Shown here in pieces: positions 10,223 to 21,238 of a stretch of 64,000 nt of DNA. The notes under the pieces were generated by a model, which worked only from the letters and a program-made list of their open reading frames with translations, had not been told where the DNA came from and did no database searches. Source of the DNA: Pectinophora gossypiella. Lineage: Eukaryota; Arthropoda; Insecta; Lepidoptera; Gelechiidae. Made by a program: the position numbers and the translations under genes. How positions within the stretch are numbered: the first letter of the stretch is position 1; each line of letters begins with the position of its first letter. The DNA is taken from positions 560,501-624,500 of the forward strand of contig NW_026063241.1 of NCBI RefSeq assembly GCF_024362695.1, read 5' to 3'.

Positions 10223-10827
10223 TGTCGTAACAGAGGGTCGTATCATCATCATCAGAATGGAGGGTGGGCGTTAGAAGACAATAATGGCCGTCATCAGTAT
10301 CACAATCATTTTATTTACTTCCACATAGTTTTTGTATCACGATTAAATAAAGACACAGCATAAGGTACACACTCGCGGCAACGTCACGGTATTCGTAACG
10401 GTTACACAGTCTCTCGTTATCTAGCGCGCATAAGGACGTTAGCGCGAAGGGGCCTTCCACCACCCATGGTTCCAACATTCGGACCGAATCATCGGGATAT
10501 GTGAACGTACTTGCTAGGTGCTCTTTTCCGATCACACTTTCTTGACGTCCCTACAAGTTATAGGTGAGCGACTATAGCACTCCACGTTCCGATCGTAATT
10601 ATTCGACACGTCCGTTCACGACGAAGGTTCGCGGTAGACTGCCCGACTAGAACGGCAGTGCACGTCCGCTCGACACGACGACTCTGTGGTGACTCCCGAC
10701 TTCACTTCGCTCTGCTCGTACGCCACCTTTCGTCGGAGCGTTGCAACTTCATGACGGAAGTGATGTAACTTCATTTTATTTTCCGATTTGATCAATTTCT
10801 CTTCTTAATTCATAACTAACTCCGACA
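10223..10827. repeat. Right LTR of the 6.7-kb element
   Basis: This repeat is the same length as the left LTR (605 bp), begins TGTCGTAACAG and ends CTCCGACA, and is followed directly by TATA. Identical length and ends, with differences limited to scattered substitutions, make a chance duplication unlikely. Confidence 0.85.
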
Positions 10828-11192
10828 TATATTTTTGATAGGAATATATATCTATAATATCAAGTATAAGTAATGCATTATAATCTATGTAAGTATCATA
10901 GTATGTTTTCTTTATTGTATATAAGTAGGTACGTAATTGAGTTTGGTGTGTCCGTGGCTCACGTTCGATAGGTCTCCCATAATACCAGCGCCGCGGCCCG
11001 TGCTAAGCACGTGTCACGGCATTATGCTGAGGGAGATCCTTTTTTTATTTTGGGCGCCTCCATTGTGTATTTAATGTCTGTATTATTTGTCTTTTTGTCT
11101 TTGTTTTTTTCTATTTTTTTTTTTTTTTATTTCTGTAATGTAAGTTTGTAAATGTGGCGTCCAATATGGAAATAAATATTTTCTTTCTTTCT
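10828..11192 (+). mobile_element. Probable retroposon 3' end with (CTTT)n tail
   Basis: A non-coding block with GTGTCCGTGGCTCACGTTCG and GGTCTCCCATAATACCAG is followed by T-rich sequence and GTGGCGTCCAATATGG. It ends AATAAATATTTTCTTTCTTTCTT. An AATAAA followed by a short simple repeat is the usual 3' end of a non-LTR element or dependent SINE. No coding part is present and the 5' limit is uncertain. Confidence 0.4.
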
Positions 11193-11300
11193 TATTAATT
11201 CTTTTAAATATTTTTCCTCTCAGACGACGCCCTGAGCCGAGGTTCGCGCCCAACTGGGCACGCCTAGGCCTGTTGTCTTAAACGTTGTACAAAAAAAAAA
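11193..11300 (+). mobile_element. Short poly(A) retroposon copy, 3'-shortened
   Basis: The sequence TTTTTCCTCTCAGACGACGC through GAGGTTCGCGCCCAACTGGG to GTTGTAC is shared with the insert at 13782-14020. Here the poly(A) run of ten follows directly after GTTGTAC, so the distal part of the longer copy (GCCATCTGCGGCAAATCTAC) is lacking. GGTTCGCGCCC resembles a polymerase III B box (one mismatch). No flanking duplication was found. Confidence 0.65.
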
Positions 11301-12063
11301 GGTATCATCACCAAGTCTCCTTCTTTAAAAACTCTGGTTGGGCTTCTAGTCGTATCGAAATTTTCTTTCATTTTTGCTTGCCTCTCTTTTGTTTTTTCTT
11401 GAACCGCGTTTCTTAATTCTTCCCTTTCAGAATCTAATATCTGTTCTTCTGTTTCAAGACCTGCTTTTACAATACCTTCTGATTGACAGGTTGTCCTTTA
11501 TACATTGTTTTAGGTTGTCCTTTGTCCGAATACAATTTGGGCTGGGGTTTTCCCTGTGCCCCTATTCACAGTGTTATTTAGACTCCACTGTAATTTAGCT
11601 ACATTAAGATCCCAATCCTTTTCATCGAGCCCGTGTTTCATCGCCGAGAGCGAGTTTAATATTGTTCGATTGTAGCGCTCGATTTGTCAATTTGCTCTTG
11701 GTGTGGCAACAGCGCAGCGTTTAGAACATGTTTCGCTCCAATCGAACTGATAAATCCTTTAAACTTGCTTGACGTAAAGCTTGTCCCCTGATCAGATATA
11801 ATAATTTTTGGGCTTCCAAATGTAGGAAATACATCCTCTAACACTTTTATTGTCGCTTTAGATTTAGTATTTCTGACCGCTTTTACAAATATAAACTTAC
11901 TGAATCCATGAATAATTCCTAAAATATAAGTATTTCCTCTTTTATTCTTTATGAAAGGACCCAAATGATCTATATGGATCGTACGAAAAATAGCATTAAC
12001 TTTGGGGATCGGATGTAAGTACCCTGACTTTTTCCCTGACATTTCTTTACTATAAGCACAATT
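11301..12063 (-). pseudogene. Ty3/gypsy pol: integrase part, left half of a split element
   Basis: The minus strand encodes the integrase of a gypsy-type element. It begins at the Cys-x2-Cys half of the zinc-binding domain (near 12060) and continues with HIDHLGPF (first catalytic Asp) and ISDQGTSFTS (second Asp). After a frameshift come ERYNRTILNSL (catalytic Glu) and LQWSLNNTVNRGTGKTPAQI. The last part (RSPTRVFKEGDLVMIP) reaches the poly(A) at 11300. The His-x-His half of the same zinc-binding domain is found 16.5 kb away at 28592, so the two segments are halves of one element. Stops and frameshifts make it non-functional. Confidence 0.85.
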
Positions 12064-12085
12064 GCACTATTAAAATCACCGTAAG

Positions 12086-13124
12086 ATGGCGTCTACTACG
12101 AAATGTGGTGTATCAAAGCAAACAAAGGAGATTAATGCGAATAATGCAGCACGGGTTTCTAATTCTTCAACATCAAAAAATGTAAGTCCGTTGTCCGCAG
12201 CTAACAACGTGACAATTACGCGCGGGGGACAACGTAACAGAAGTAAGGACGATACAGAAGCAGTTAGCGATGTCACTCTTCATTCCAAGGAGAAATCTGA
12301 ATGCAAGCTCAATGCAGATGAAGTACTGCTCAATAAAATAGAAGAGTTAAAGGTATACATCGATAGCCGGATTCAAACTTTTCAAGCTGAGTTATTAAGG
12401 GAAGTTAACTCCAAACTCGAAGCCACATATAAGCAACTATTGGATAAAACTGGAGTGATGGAAGATATCATAGCCAAAAACGGTGAAAAATGTGATGATT
12501 TAACAAAGAAATTTGACATTGCAAGCAAAAAAATAGGGACGCTGATGAAAGACAATGAAGAAAATTGCACAACAATCAAGAGCCTTCAGTCACAAGTACT
12601 TTTCCTGGAGGCCAAGATGGATGATATGGAAAGTAGAAGTCGATCTTGTAACTTGGAGATTAGAGGAGTCCCGGAAATAAAAGGTGTAGGTGAAGATCTA
12701 CTAAAAATCTTGGAAGATATTTGTGCAATCCTCAATGTGAAAATAGATAGATCCGATATCTACACTTTATTTAGAAGCGGACGCCCAGGAGCTAAACCAA
12801 GGCCTATTATCGTTCTATTTAAAAGTATCTTACCACGTAATGATGTACTACGAGCTTGTAGAGAGTTTCATAAAAAAATGTAAAGATCCAAAAGAGCGCT
12901 TAAATACCAATGTATTGGGGTACGAAGGAAGTCCAGCAGCTGTATATGTTTGTGAGCATCTGACTCAAAGATTGAAAACCTTATTGTTCAAGAGTAAAAA
13001 AACTCTCAGAGAACTTAAGTATAGCTGCTGGGTCTCCAATGCAAAAATATTTGTCAAAGCTAATGATGGGAGTTCTCCCATTTGGGTCAAAGATGAAAAG
13101 GTTCTTGAAAACTTGTCCAAGTGA
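12086..13124 (+). pseudogene. LINE-A ORF1 protein (coiled coil, RRM-like), frameshifted
   Basis: The start ATGGCGTCTACTACG lies a few bases from the 5' edge of the element. After a charged, Ser/Asn-rich N-terminus, a coiled-coil region (about residues 80-185, ending LEAKMDDMESRSRSCNLEI) leads into an RRM-like segment (IRGVPEIKGVGEDLLKILED), the plan of L1/CR1-group ORF1 nucleic-acid chaperones. A seven-A run at about 12873-12879 carries a 1-base frameshift; the rest (KCKDPKERLNTN to VLENLSK) continues in the next frame to 13124. I see no zinc knuckle. Confidence 0.82.
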
Positions 13125-13781
13125 CTGGTGGTGTTCCGTTGTCATTTTGTTGTCTATTTCAAGTTCTGTATCCATGTCCTATCAGCGTTTTGGTCTCAGA
13201 TGTATCTGCTTCAACAAAGGGTGTGTGTGTTCGCAAATTAATGTTTTATATAAGTGAAAATGGCTAATGATAATTATTTTATTACGTCCGAGATTTTAGA
13301 TGAGCAAGCAAGTAGGGATTCTGATATTTTAACTGATAACATAGATACATGTAAACAGTTTATGAAGGGAACGAATTCGCTTAAAATTGTTACTATTAAT
13401 ATTAGATCAATCTATAAGAATTTCGACAGCTTTCTAATTACGTTATTTGATCTTAACACTGATTTTGACGTGATAGTTTTAACAGAGTGCAGAATCAAGC
13501 TTAGAGATCCTTTGCAGACGATTCCAGGCTACACATCTGCGTGGACTCGTATAAACCCAATCCAGAACGACGGTGTGGTGGTGTTTATTAAAAACTGTCA
13601 TAACTTTACTTATAAAGAAATTGAAGTATACGGTGCTAACTGTATACAAATAAATCTGTCAGAACTCTCTATTCTAGCTTTATACAGATCACCTTCTAGT
13701 TATAATATTGATATATTCTTAGAATCTTTAGAAAAAACACTTAAAGAGACGAGACTTATTCCGGAACTAGTACTAATGGGT

Positions 13782-14020
13782 TTCCCTCATTCAGCGCTTA
13801 GCGCTATCGACCCACTAGGGTCGATTAATTCTTTCAAATATTTTTCCTCTCAGACGACGCCCTGAGCCGAGGTTCGCGCCCAACTGGGCACCCTCAGGCC
13901 TGTTGTCTTAAATGTTGTACCGGGTGAGAGCCTTCAGCGCTCCCCATTTGTCCGGCCAAGTAGTTAATGCCATCTGCGGCAAATCTACAATAAGTCACGT
14001 CAAAAAAAAAAAAAAAAAAA
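13782..14020 (+). mobile_element. SINE-like poly(A) retroposon inside LINE-A, 13-bp TSD
   Basis: The 239-bp insert is flanked by AGTACTAATGGGT at 13769-13781 and 14021-14033 and ends in about 20 A. Near its 5' end is an exact 8-bp stem hairpin (ATCGACCC, loop ACTA, GGGTCGAT, 13806-13825). In the middle, GAGGTTCGCGCCCAACTGGG contains a B-box-like GGTTCGCGCCC. The 3' part (GCCATCTGCGGCAAATCTAC, then AATAAGTCACGTC) recurs at 56334-56381. It has no coding capacity. Removing it and one TSD copy restores the endonuclease frame. Confidence 0.9.
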
Positions 14021-14735
14021 AGTACTAATGGGTGATGTTAATATTGACACTTTACCAGGCGGCCATCCACAAGCTGGAGATTATATTGAACTACTTGCGC
14101 ATTATAAAGTTAGTCCTGTCATATCCGTACCTACTCATGACAAGACTTGTATAGATCATTGCATGAGCAGAAATAAAAAACACACTATTAAATGCATAGT
14201 GTACGATACCAAGGTAACTGACCATAGTTTATTGTTATGTAAAATTGAAAACAATATAACTACACGACCTACAGTCAATAAACGCATTGCTATTAGACGA
14301 ACTGATCAGGAGGGACTTTTGAAAGATATCAAAAACGAAACATGGGAGAGTATTTATGCAACTAATGATATTGATTTAGCAGTCGCAACATTTACAGAGC
14401 TTGTTAATAAGTACATCAATCTAAACACCTCAATTAGGTACATTACGTCTCCTTCGAGAAAGAAAACATTAAAGCCTTGGAGCTTTCGGCCGTAACTATC
14501 GTACAGAGCAGACGTATCGTTAGAGCTCCCAATATTTTCTGTTTATTATTTATATACACCCAGTGTAATTTCAACCTAATTTTTAAATCAATTAGAATCG
14601 TTATCATAATCATACAAACGCTGTGCATACGACCTTTATAATTAAGTCCGCTACGAGAACAACTCGACGACAGCTCCCCGCACACCTCGAGTAAAAGAGA
14701 CGGGCTCATCATTATTTATCACTCCGTTTCGCGCA

Positions 14736-15698
14736 GTGCATACTACGCCGCCGCCGTCGAACAAGACTACCGTGAGTAACATGAATCCAATACGCTCACC
14801 GACTGGATGCGGCACTCAAGTTGAATTACTTGGGTCACCGTCAAACATACAACTTACGAGCTCCGTGTCTGATCCTAATATCTCACACATTACTCACAGG
14901 CACAAAAGAAAGCATGGTGACGACTCGGAACATATTAAAACTGAGCTTTCTGAATTAAGAAAGCAGATGTCCGAAATGATGTCTATGATCAAAGTTTCTA
15001 CTACTGCTCAGTCAGAAAACATCAATAAGCTGTGTTTAGACATGACAACTATTAAAGAAGAACTATTTAACATCACAAATACCATAACGAATATTACCAC
15101 AGACCAAGAAAATATCAGGGTAAAACTCAAAGATGTCATGTCGACAAGCAAAAGTTCACAGGAAAAGATAACTGCATTAGAAGCAGAGGTTCAACAGCTT
15201 AAATCTACAACAAAATTAGATAATGCTTTGAATTCTTGCACTGGGTATGAGGAAATACTTAGCGAGATACAAGAGAGGATTATTAGAAGCAAAAACATTA
15301 TTATGACGGGTGTTAGGGAACCAGACCCACAAATGACTACAGATGAAAAGCGAGACTTTGATCAAAATAAAATTCTTGATATACTGTCCGCGGTGTCTGA
15401 AAATATTTCTCCACCAACAGCAGTAGTCAGACTGGGTAAACACACTCCAAATAGAAACCGTCTTGTCAAGGTTTGTTTTGCATCAGCAGCGCACAGCAAA
15501 ATGATTTTACGCAATAGAAATAGCCTGAATCGAGATGATATTAAAATATTTTCTGACCAAACACCATACGAAAAGAAAACTATAAAAAATCTACAACAAG
15601 AACTTATCAACAGAACTGAAAAAGGGGAAAAAGGTCTGACTATAAAGTATGTTAAAGGAATACCTAAGATAGTAACTACACCAGCGTCAAAAAACTAA
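14736..15698 (+). CDS. LINE-B ORF1 protein
   Basis: The frame of 320 codons is intact. Its N-terminus is Pro/Ser/Thr-rich, followed by a basic patch (HRHKRKHGD) and a long heptad-like coiled coil (about residues 65-155). The C-terminal half (SKNIIMTGVREPDPQ to RLGKHTPNRNRLVKVCFAS) resembles the RRM-like and C-terminal domains of L1/CR1-group ORF1 chaperones that coat LINE RNA. The first Met at 14736 could be replaced by one at 14781 (MNPIRSP). The stop codon sits directly after a slippery-type heptamer (see the separate entry), which suggests that some ribosomes could continue into ORF2. Confidence 0.8.
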   Translation: MHTTPPPSNKTTVSNMNPIRSPTGCGTQVELLGSPSNIQLTSSVSDPNISHITHRHKRKHGDDSEHIKTELSELRKQMSEMMSMIKVSTTAQSENINKLCLDMTTIKEELFNITNTITNITTDQENIRVKLKDVMSTSKSSQEKITALEAEVQQLKSTTKLDNALNSCTGYEEILSEIQERIIRSKNIIMTGVREPDPQMTTDEKRDFDQNKILDILSAVSENISPPTAVVRLGKHTPNRNRLVKVCFASAAHSKMILRNRNSLNRDDIKIFSDQTPYEKKTIKNLQQELINRTEKGEKGLTIKYVKGIPKIVTTPASKN

Positions 15699-15700
15699 TT
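15687..15700 (+). promoter_or_regulatory. Possible -1 ribosomal frameshift site between ORF1 and ORF2
   Basis: ORF1 ends TCA AAA AAC TAA. The heptamer A AAA AAC (15689-15695) is in the correct phase for simultaneous slippage and lies directly before the stop. The -1 frame is open from here and leads without any Met into the conserved start of the ORF2 endonuclease (LRCFYANARSI). I see no obvious strong stem-loop in the AT-rich sequence right after it, which weakens the case. Translation by other means (reinitiation, internal entry) is possible. Confidence 0.4.
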
Positions 15701-18578
15701 AGAAAATGTCCAAATCAATCGCTAGAAAACATTACATACCAAATAACCGATAATTATGCAAATGTAGAAGTGACATCAAAGTCCTTACGGTGCTTTTATG
15801 CTAATGCGCGAAGTATTATTAAAGACGGAAAATTGGACGAACTCAAATGTATTATTCACGCTTCCTAAACCTCCCCATGTTATAATATTGACGGAAACTT
15901 GGATTACGTCTGAAGAGGAAGCCGAAATACTCAAAATACAGCAGTACACACATTATTATAATTACAGAGTAAATGCAAGAGGAGGGGGAGTCTCTATATT
16001 CGTCTCAAATATCTTAGACCATTCTCTTATCGAAGAACGAAGTGAGAACGAAAATCATTACCTTTGGATTCATATTAATAAATTTTCTCTCGACATAGGA
16101 GCGATATATAAACCTGGGCGTACGAATTGTGAGGACTTTCTTGATACACTTTCATCACAACTTTATCAGCGAAAAAGAACATTGGTTATTGGCGATTTTA
16201 ACTTTGATCTACTGGACCCAAGAAAAAGCAAGGAATATAAACATACAATTAAGGAACACGGCCAAATAACCCTGAACAAAATTGACCCACTTTACTGCAC
16301 ACGAGAAACAGATAATACTAAATCAATTATAGACCATGTACATTCGAACCTGAAAGAAAATAAATTCCACTTTTGCATTATAGAATCAGCTTTATCAGAC
16401 CACAAGCAAATATATATAGAAGTAAAAAAGTTCATTAAGCTACCAAAGACTACGAAACAATATACAGCTATAGATTACACGAAACTATATAAAAATATTA
16501 AAGAAAGAAAAGACACAAATGAACAACATGAATATGATAAATTACAAGAAAGTCTAACAAACTGTATCAATAATAGTAAAGTAACGAAGAATAAAATAAT
16601 AAATCGACCAAAAGAAGAATGGATAAACAAAGCTATTATTGAAGGAATACATAAAAGAAACATGCTCTGGGTAGAACATCACAGGAATCCTAACGATCAA
16701 ATACTTAAAAATAAATTTCAAATAGAAAGGAAGAAAGTCGCCGATGACATAAGAAATACTAGAAATAACTACTACTGCAAACTATTTAAAAATTGCACGA
16801 ACAAACCTGCCAAGATGTGGGACCTTATAAATACTCTGTCAAGCAATAAAATCAAACATATTAACCCGCCAACAAAACTTGAAATGGAATCTGTTACCAT
16901 AACTGACGCACAGGGAATATGTGAAGGGTTCAACACATATTTTTCAATAATTGGATTGGAATTAGCGCAAAAAATTCCTGAAAAATATCACAAAACAAAT
17001 ATTGAAGCAAGGAAATCTGACTGGACAAATGAACTCACACAATTTGAACCAACAACGGCAGAAGAAGTTATTAAAATAATCGATGGACTGAAAGTAAATA
17101 CTTCATCGGGCTTAGATGGCATCACCACTAAAGCTTTAAAATGCACGAAGGACTTATTAGTAACTGAGTTGACAAATTGTATTAACAAATGTCTTCAGCA
17201 GGGGGTTTTTCCTGGTTGTCTTAAAGTTGCGAAGGTCACACCAATCTACAAGTCCGGGCTTAAAACGGATCCGGGAAATTATCGGCCCATTTCGGTTCTA
17301 CCCATTACCTCTAAAATCTTTGAAAAAGTAATTCACAAACGACTTACTAAATTTCTGACATCCACAAACTTTTTATATAAAAAACAATACGGTTTCCGCG
17401 CTAAATCAAATACACTCTCCGCAGCAGTTGATCTTGTTACAAATATCAAAGTAAATATAGATAATAAACAGATTGTTCTAGGCATTTTTATAGACTTGAA
17501 AAAGGCGTTCGATACCGTTAGCCACATTAAACTATTAACTAAACTAAGTGATATTGGAATAATTGGAACCGCCCATGATATATTCAAATCATACCTCTCA
17601 AATCGGTATCAAGCTGTCAAGATAGATAATAAGCAAAGTACAGTTAAACCTTTAACATATGGAGTCCCGCAAGGGTCAATCCTTGGTCCCTTATTGTTCT
17701 TGATTTATATAAACAACCTACATGAGATCGGGCTAAAAGGCGACGTCACCCTCTATGCGGATGATACTAGCATATTTTATAGTGGACACTCAATCGAAAC
17801 AGCTATGAACGATGCACAAAGTGACTTGAATAAGCTTAATGAATGGCTTAAGTACAATTTACTCACAATCAATGTAGCTAAAACAAACTTTATAATTTTT
17901 GCAGCGAAAAATAAAAAAATCCCCTATTTTACACCATTAACTATTAATGACGAAGTAATAAATCAGAAAAATGCTGAAAAATACCTTGGTTTAACTTTAG
18001 ACTCATCCTTGACATGGAAGAATCACATAGATAATATTAGCAGCAAAATGAGATCGCTAACAGGTACAGTTAGAAGATTTTCGAAATGTTTGCCACGAGT
18101 GGTTCGATATACTATTTATAACTCGCTCATTAAACCACACATTGAATACTTAATAGAAATATGGGGCGCCGCGGCGAAAACAAACTTGAACCATGTGCAA
18201 ACGTCACAAAACAAATTAATTAAATCTCTCTTTAGATACCATTATTTAACTCCGACAGCGGAAATTTATAAAAATTCAAAAATCATGAACATTGAACAGA
18301 CCTACATATATAAAACTTGCATTCTGATCAGAAAAATTTTAAATAAGGACATCCACACTCATCTCAATTTCACCAAAAAATGTCAAATCAGTAAGCGCAT
18401 TCTTAGAAGTGCTAATAACTTAATATTACGGCAACCAAGAACCAACTATGGTAAAAAGAATATATTGTATGAAGGCGCGCAATTATATAATAAAATTCCG
18501 AAAGACATAAAAGAGGCCAAATCCATGTCAATCTTCAAAAAGTCCCTAAAAAAGTTTGTGTCAAGCAACTTACATTAA
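15689..18578 (+). pseudogene. LINE-B ORF2 (EN and RT), one frameshift near the start
   Basis: The -1 frame relative to ORF1 gives the natural N-terminus (CFYANARSIIKDGKLDELKC) until a TAA at 15866-15868. From there the protein continues in another frame: PPHVIILTETWIT (catalytic Glu), GDFNFDLL and SDHKQI of the endonuclease, then the reverse transcriptase with SSGLDGITTKALK, DPGNYRPISVLP, KQYGFRAKSNTLSA, FIDLKKAFDTVSH, YGVPQGSILGPLLF and YADD near 17757. The C-terminus (EIWGAAAKTNLNH to YNKIPKDIKEAKS) is the usual helical tail. One 1-base indel near 15865 is the only disabling change I see. The ATG at 15798 is out of frame with the conserved N-terminus and is probably not the true start. Confidence 0.85.
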
Positions 18579-18994
18579 ATCCTTAAACACCATTTATAAT
18601 AAGTTTAAAATTAAATAGCTACTACTGACCTAATATATTATAATATACATATATAATTATATATATATATATATATATAATTTAAAACGTAATAATATAT
18701 AATGCCATATCTAACAAATCGCAGTTTAAGACATCCATGATACTACTCTCTGTACAAACCGGGCAACCAGTTTATATTGGAATGTGTCCGCGTGATTTAA
18801 CATGCTGCGAACGCAATGTCTCAACTCAGAATACACTGGTGATGCAAGCTATGCCATATTCGAATAAAAAAAATGTGTTATTGTAGCTCTTATTTATCAT
18901 ATACCCTCAAAATGCTTTTGTACGTATACTTAGTTTTTAAATTCTCAAGTAAGTGAATTTATATTCTTATTGAGAATAAAGATTTCTTTAAACC
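18579..18994 (+). other. LINE-B 3' UTR with an (AT)n run
   Basis: The non-coding 416 bp follow the ORF2 stop. A TA-rich microsatellite lies at about 18640-18682. The end carries AATAAAG shortly before the TSD, with no poly(A), as in CR1/L2-like elements. Confidence 0.7.
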
Positions 18995-20727
18995 TTAAAG
19001 CCTTGGTTAACCTCCAGTTTACTTGCTTGTATTAGACGCAGAGATAAATTACACAAAATATACAAAAAGCACCCTGACAACATTATTCTAAAACACGACT
19101 ATTTAAATTATAGAAAAATATGTAATCGTATAATAAAAAAAGCTAAAACAAAATATTATCGGCTAAAGTTTCAGGAGAATTTTGGGGATGCGTTAAAAAC
19201 TTGGTCTCTCATTGATGAGGTATCGGGGAGAAATAATGTCAAGTGTACAGATATTAAGGAGATAGTACATAATAACAATAGGATATTGGTAAATGAAGAG
19301 CCACTCATAGGTGCAAACGTTTTTAATAGATATTTTACAAATATGGGAAAGGACCTTGCAATTGCTCATTTGCAAAATTTGGATACGACAGAGGATGATC
19401 TAGCATCTAAAGTGGCACCGGAATGTTCTTGCAATACTAGTTTTAATTTACGACTAAGTGATAATAACGAGATATTAAAAATTATTTCTACCCTAAAACC
19501 AAATAACTCACATGGTACAGATGGCATAACTGGATTGTTTATACAGACTTATAAATCTTTTTTGGCACCTTGTTTAAGATACATCGTAAACCTAAGTCTT
19601 AAAAATAGTACTTTTCCTTCTTCCTTGAAGAAGGCCATTGTTGTACCTTTATATAAAAAGGGAGATAGTACAAATGTATCGAATTATAGACCCATATCAT
19701 TGCTGTCGTCGATTTCCAAAATCATAGAAAAAGTAGTTAAGAACCGTCTTTATCAGTACCTGGAATCCAACGGTTTGTTGTCTCCCACTCAGTTTGGTTT
19801 TAGAAAGGGACGTAGCACTGCGGATGCTATTGCAGATTTAACCCATTTTATTATTGACAATCTGGACTCGAAACGAAAAGTCATATCGGTATATATTGAC
19901 CTTTGTAAGGCGTTTGACACCATTTCTCATAAAATTTTGTTAGAAAAGTTGACAAAGTATGGGATAATAGGAAAACAATTGCAATGGTTTCATAGTTATT
20001 TAAAGTCACGAACGCAAAGTGTACGCCTTGGTGAAGTAGTTAGTGAACCGTTGGATATAAGCTTTGGTGTGCCTCAGGGTAGTGTTTTGGGGCCCTTGTT
20101 ATTTATTTTATATATAAATGAGTTAACTGGCGTAGTACCAACGGCCAAAACTATTTGCTTTGCGGACGATACAGTCATCAGTTTTTCTGGAGCTACATGG
20201 GAAATTGTTTTACGTGATGCCTCCAATGGTTTGAGGCAAGCTAAAGCATGGTTTGATGATAACCTTTTGTCCATAAATCAAGAAAAAAGTACCTATATGT
20301 GCTACTCGTTGACTAGAGCTGGGTTAGCAAAGCAAGAGGTTATTTTAAAGGTCCACAACAGGGACTGTTTTGTTGGGGGTTGCAGGTGTCCAGTATTACA
20401 AAGATGTTACTGCGTTAAATACCTCGGTGTGCTAATTGACCAGCACTTGAAGTGGGATGAGCACGTAGAGGCTATTGCGAAACGGATTAAAAGAACTTCG
20501 TACATATATCTCGAACTTAGAAATGTCCTGGATCCTAAGACCCTTATGACAGTCTATTGTGCATTGTCTCAATCCATTCTATTGTACGGAATATCGTCCT
20601 GGGGTGGTTGCTGTGGGGTAGTAATGGACCCACTAGAGAAGGCACAAAAGCTCAATCTAAAAATAATCTTGAGAAAGCCTAGACTTTTCCCTACAACGGA
20701 GTTATATTTGTTGAGTAAAGTACTTTC

Positions 20728-21238
20728 TCCTAGCCACTTGACAGTCCAGGCGCACTAGCAAATCTAGCCTCAACAGTCCAGGCATTTCGAACTTGCGCGG
20801 CGTTCGGTGGGCGATATCGTGGCGTGTTATAAATAGGCTTGTAACTCAAAAACTACTGTGGCTATAATAAAGAAAATTCAGAAACAGCAAGCCAGATGTG
20901 CAATGATTCTAATTAGATAAAAATAAAAAAGATCACATTATAAAATCTATCTCAAATCCAATTAGAATTGACAGAATCCGCTCATTTTTTCAGTTATCCC
21001 AGCCATGCCTGTTAATAGCATGTAAAGTATCATGTTCTAGGGACTGTAATAATTTTTATTTGAAAGCGCATTTCTTACACTTTTTACTAGTATTCAAATT
21101 ATATTTTAATGTTATTTAGTTTAAACACAAGAAATATAAATATAACACCTGGTCACGACTTATTTGTAACACCGTATTCTTACCAAGATGGCCGCCCTCG
21201 CTAAGTTTCTGTTCGCACTGAGCGTTTCTGCCTTTTTA
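20728..21238. other. Unassigned sequence between LINE-A and the TIR element
   Basis: The expected C-terminal part of LINE-A ORF2 is missing here. The sequence has short broken frames only. It may include a degraded LINE-A 3' end or another repeat, and I cannot decide which. Confidence 0.35.

Larger units (their letters stand above)
4100..10827. mobile_element. LTR retrotransposon without recognised coding capacity, 6.7 kb
   Basis: Two direct repeats of 605 bp enclose 5.5 kb. Each begins TGTCG and ends CGACA, the inverted TG..CA ends expected of LTRs. The flanking bases are TATA on both sides (4096-4099 and 10828-10831), compatible with a 4-bp TSD, though the left flank is TA-rich. I count about nine substitutions between the LTRs. 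Subtracting nested insertions leaves about 3.5 kb of internal sequence with tandem repeats and no gag or pol that I can recognise. No clear primer-binding site was seen next to either LTR, so orientation is open. It may be a large non-autonomous derivative or a strongly degraded element. Confidence 0.75.
14481..18994 (+). mobile_element. LINE-B: near-complete CR1/Jockey-group retrotransposon with TSD
   Basis: The 4.5-kb element is bounded by TTAAAGCCTTGG at 14469-14480 and 18995-19006, and its removal restores the LINE-A frame (KPW followed by LTSSLL). It has a 5' UTR (14481-14735), ORF1, ORF2 and a 3' UTR ending TGAGAATAAAGATTTC, TTTAAACC. Both UTRs and both ORFs are present, so it is close to full length. 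One frameshift near 15865 disrupts the start of ORF2. It is the same family as the fragment at 6240-7870. Confidence 0.9.
13260..20727 (+). pseudogene. LINE-A ORF2 (EN and RT), split by two nested insertions
   Basis: ORF2 starts ATGGCTAATGATAAT. The first segment (to 13781) is an AP-type endonuclease with NIRSIYKN, VLTECRI and LILALYRS-like strands. Removing the SINE-like insert (13782-14020) and one TSD copy restores VLMGDVNID, the GDxN motif. The second segment (14034-14480) reaches TDHSLL and KPW. Removing LINE-B (14481-18994) and one TSD copy rejoins the frame at 19007. The reverse transcriptase follows: NSHGTDGI, SNYRPISLL, QFGFRKGRSTADA, YIDLCKAFDT, FGVPQGSVLGPLLF and FADD (about 20159). 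Similarity fades near 20727 and the frame stops at 20758, before the usual C-terminal domain. The family is CR1/Jockey-group. Confidence 0.85.
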
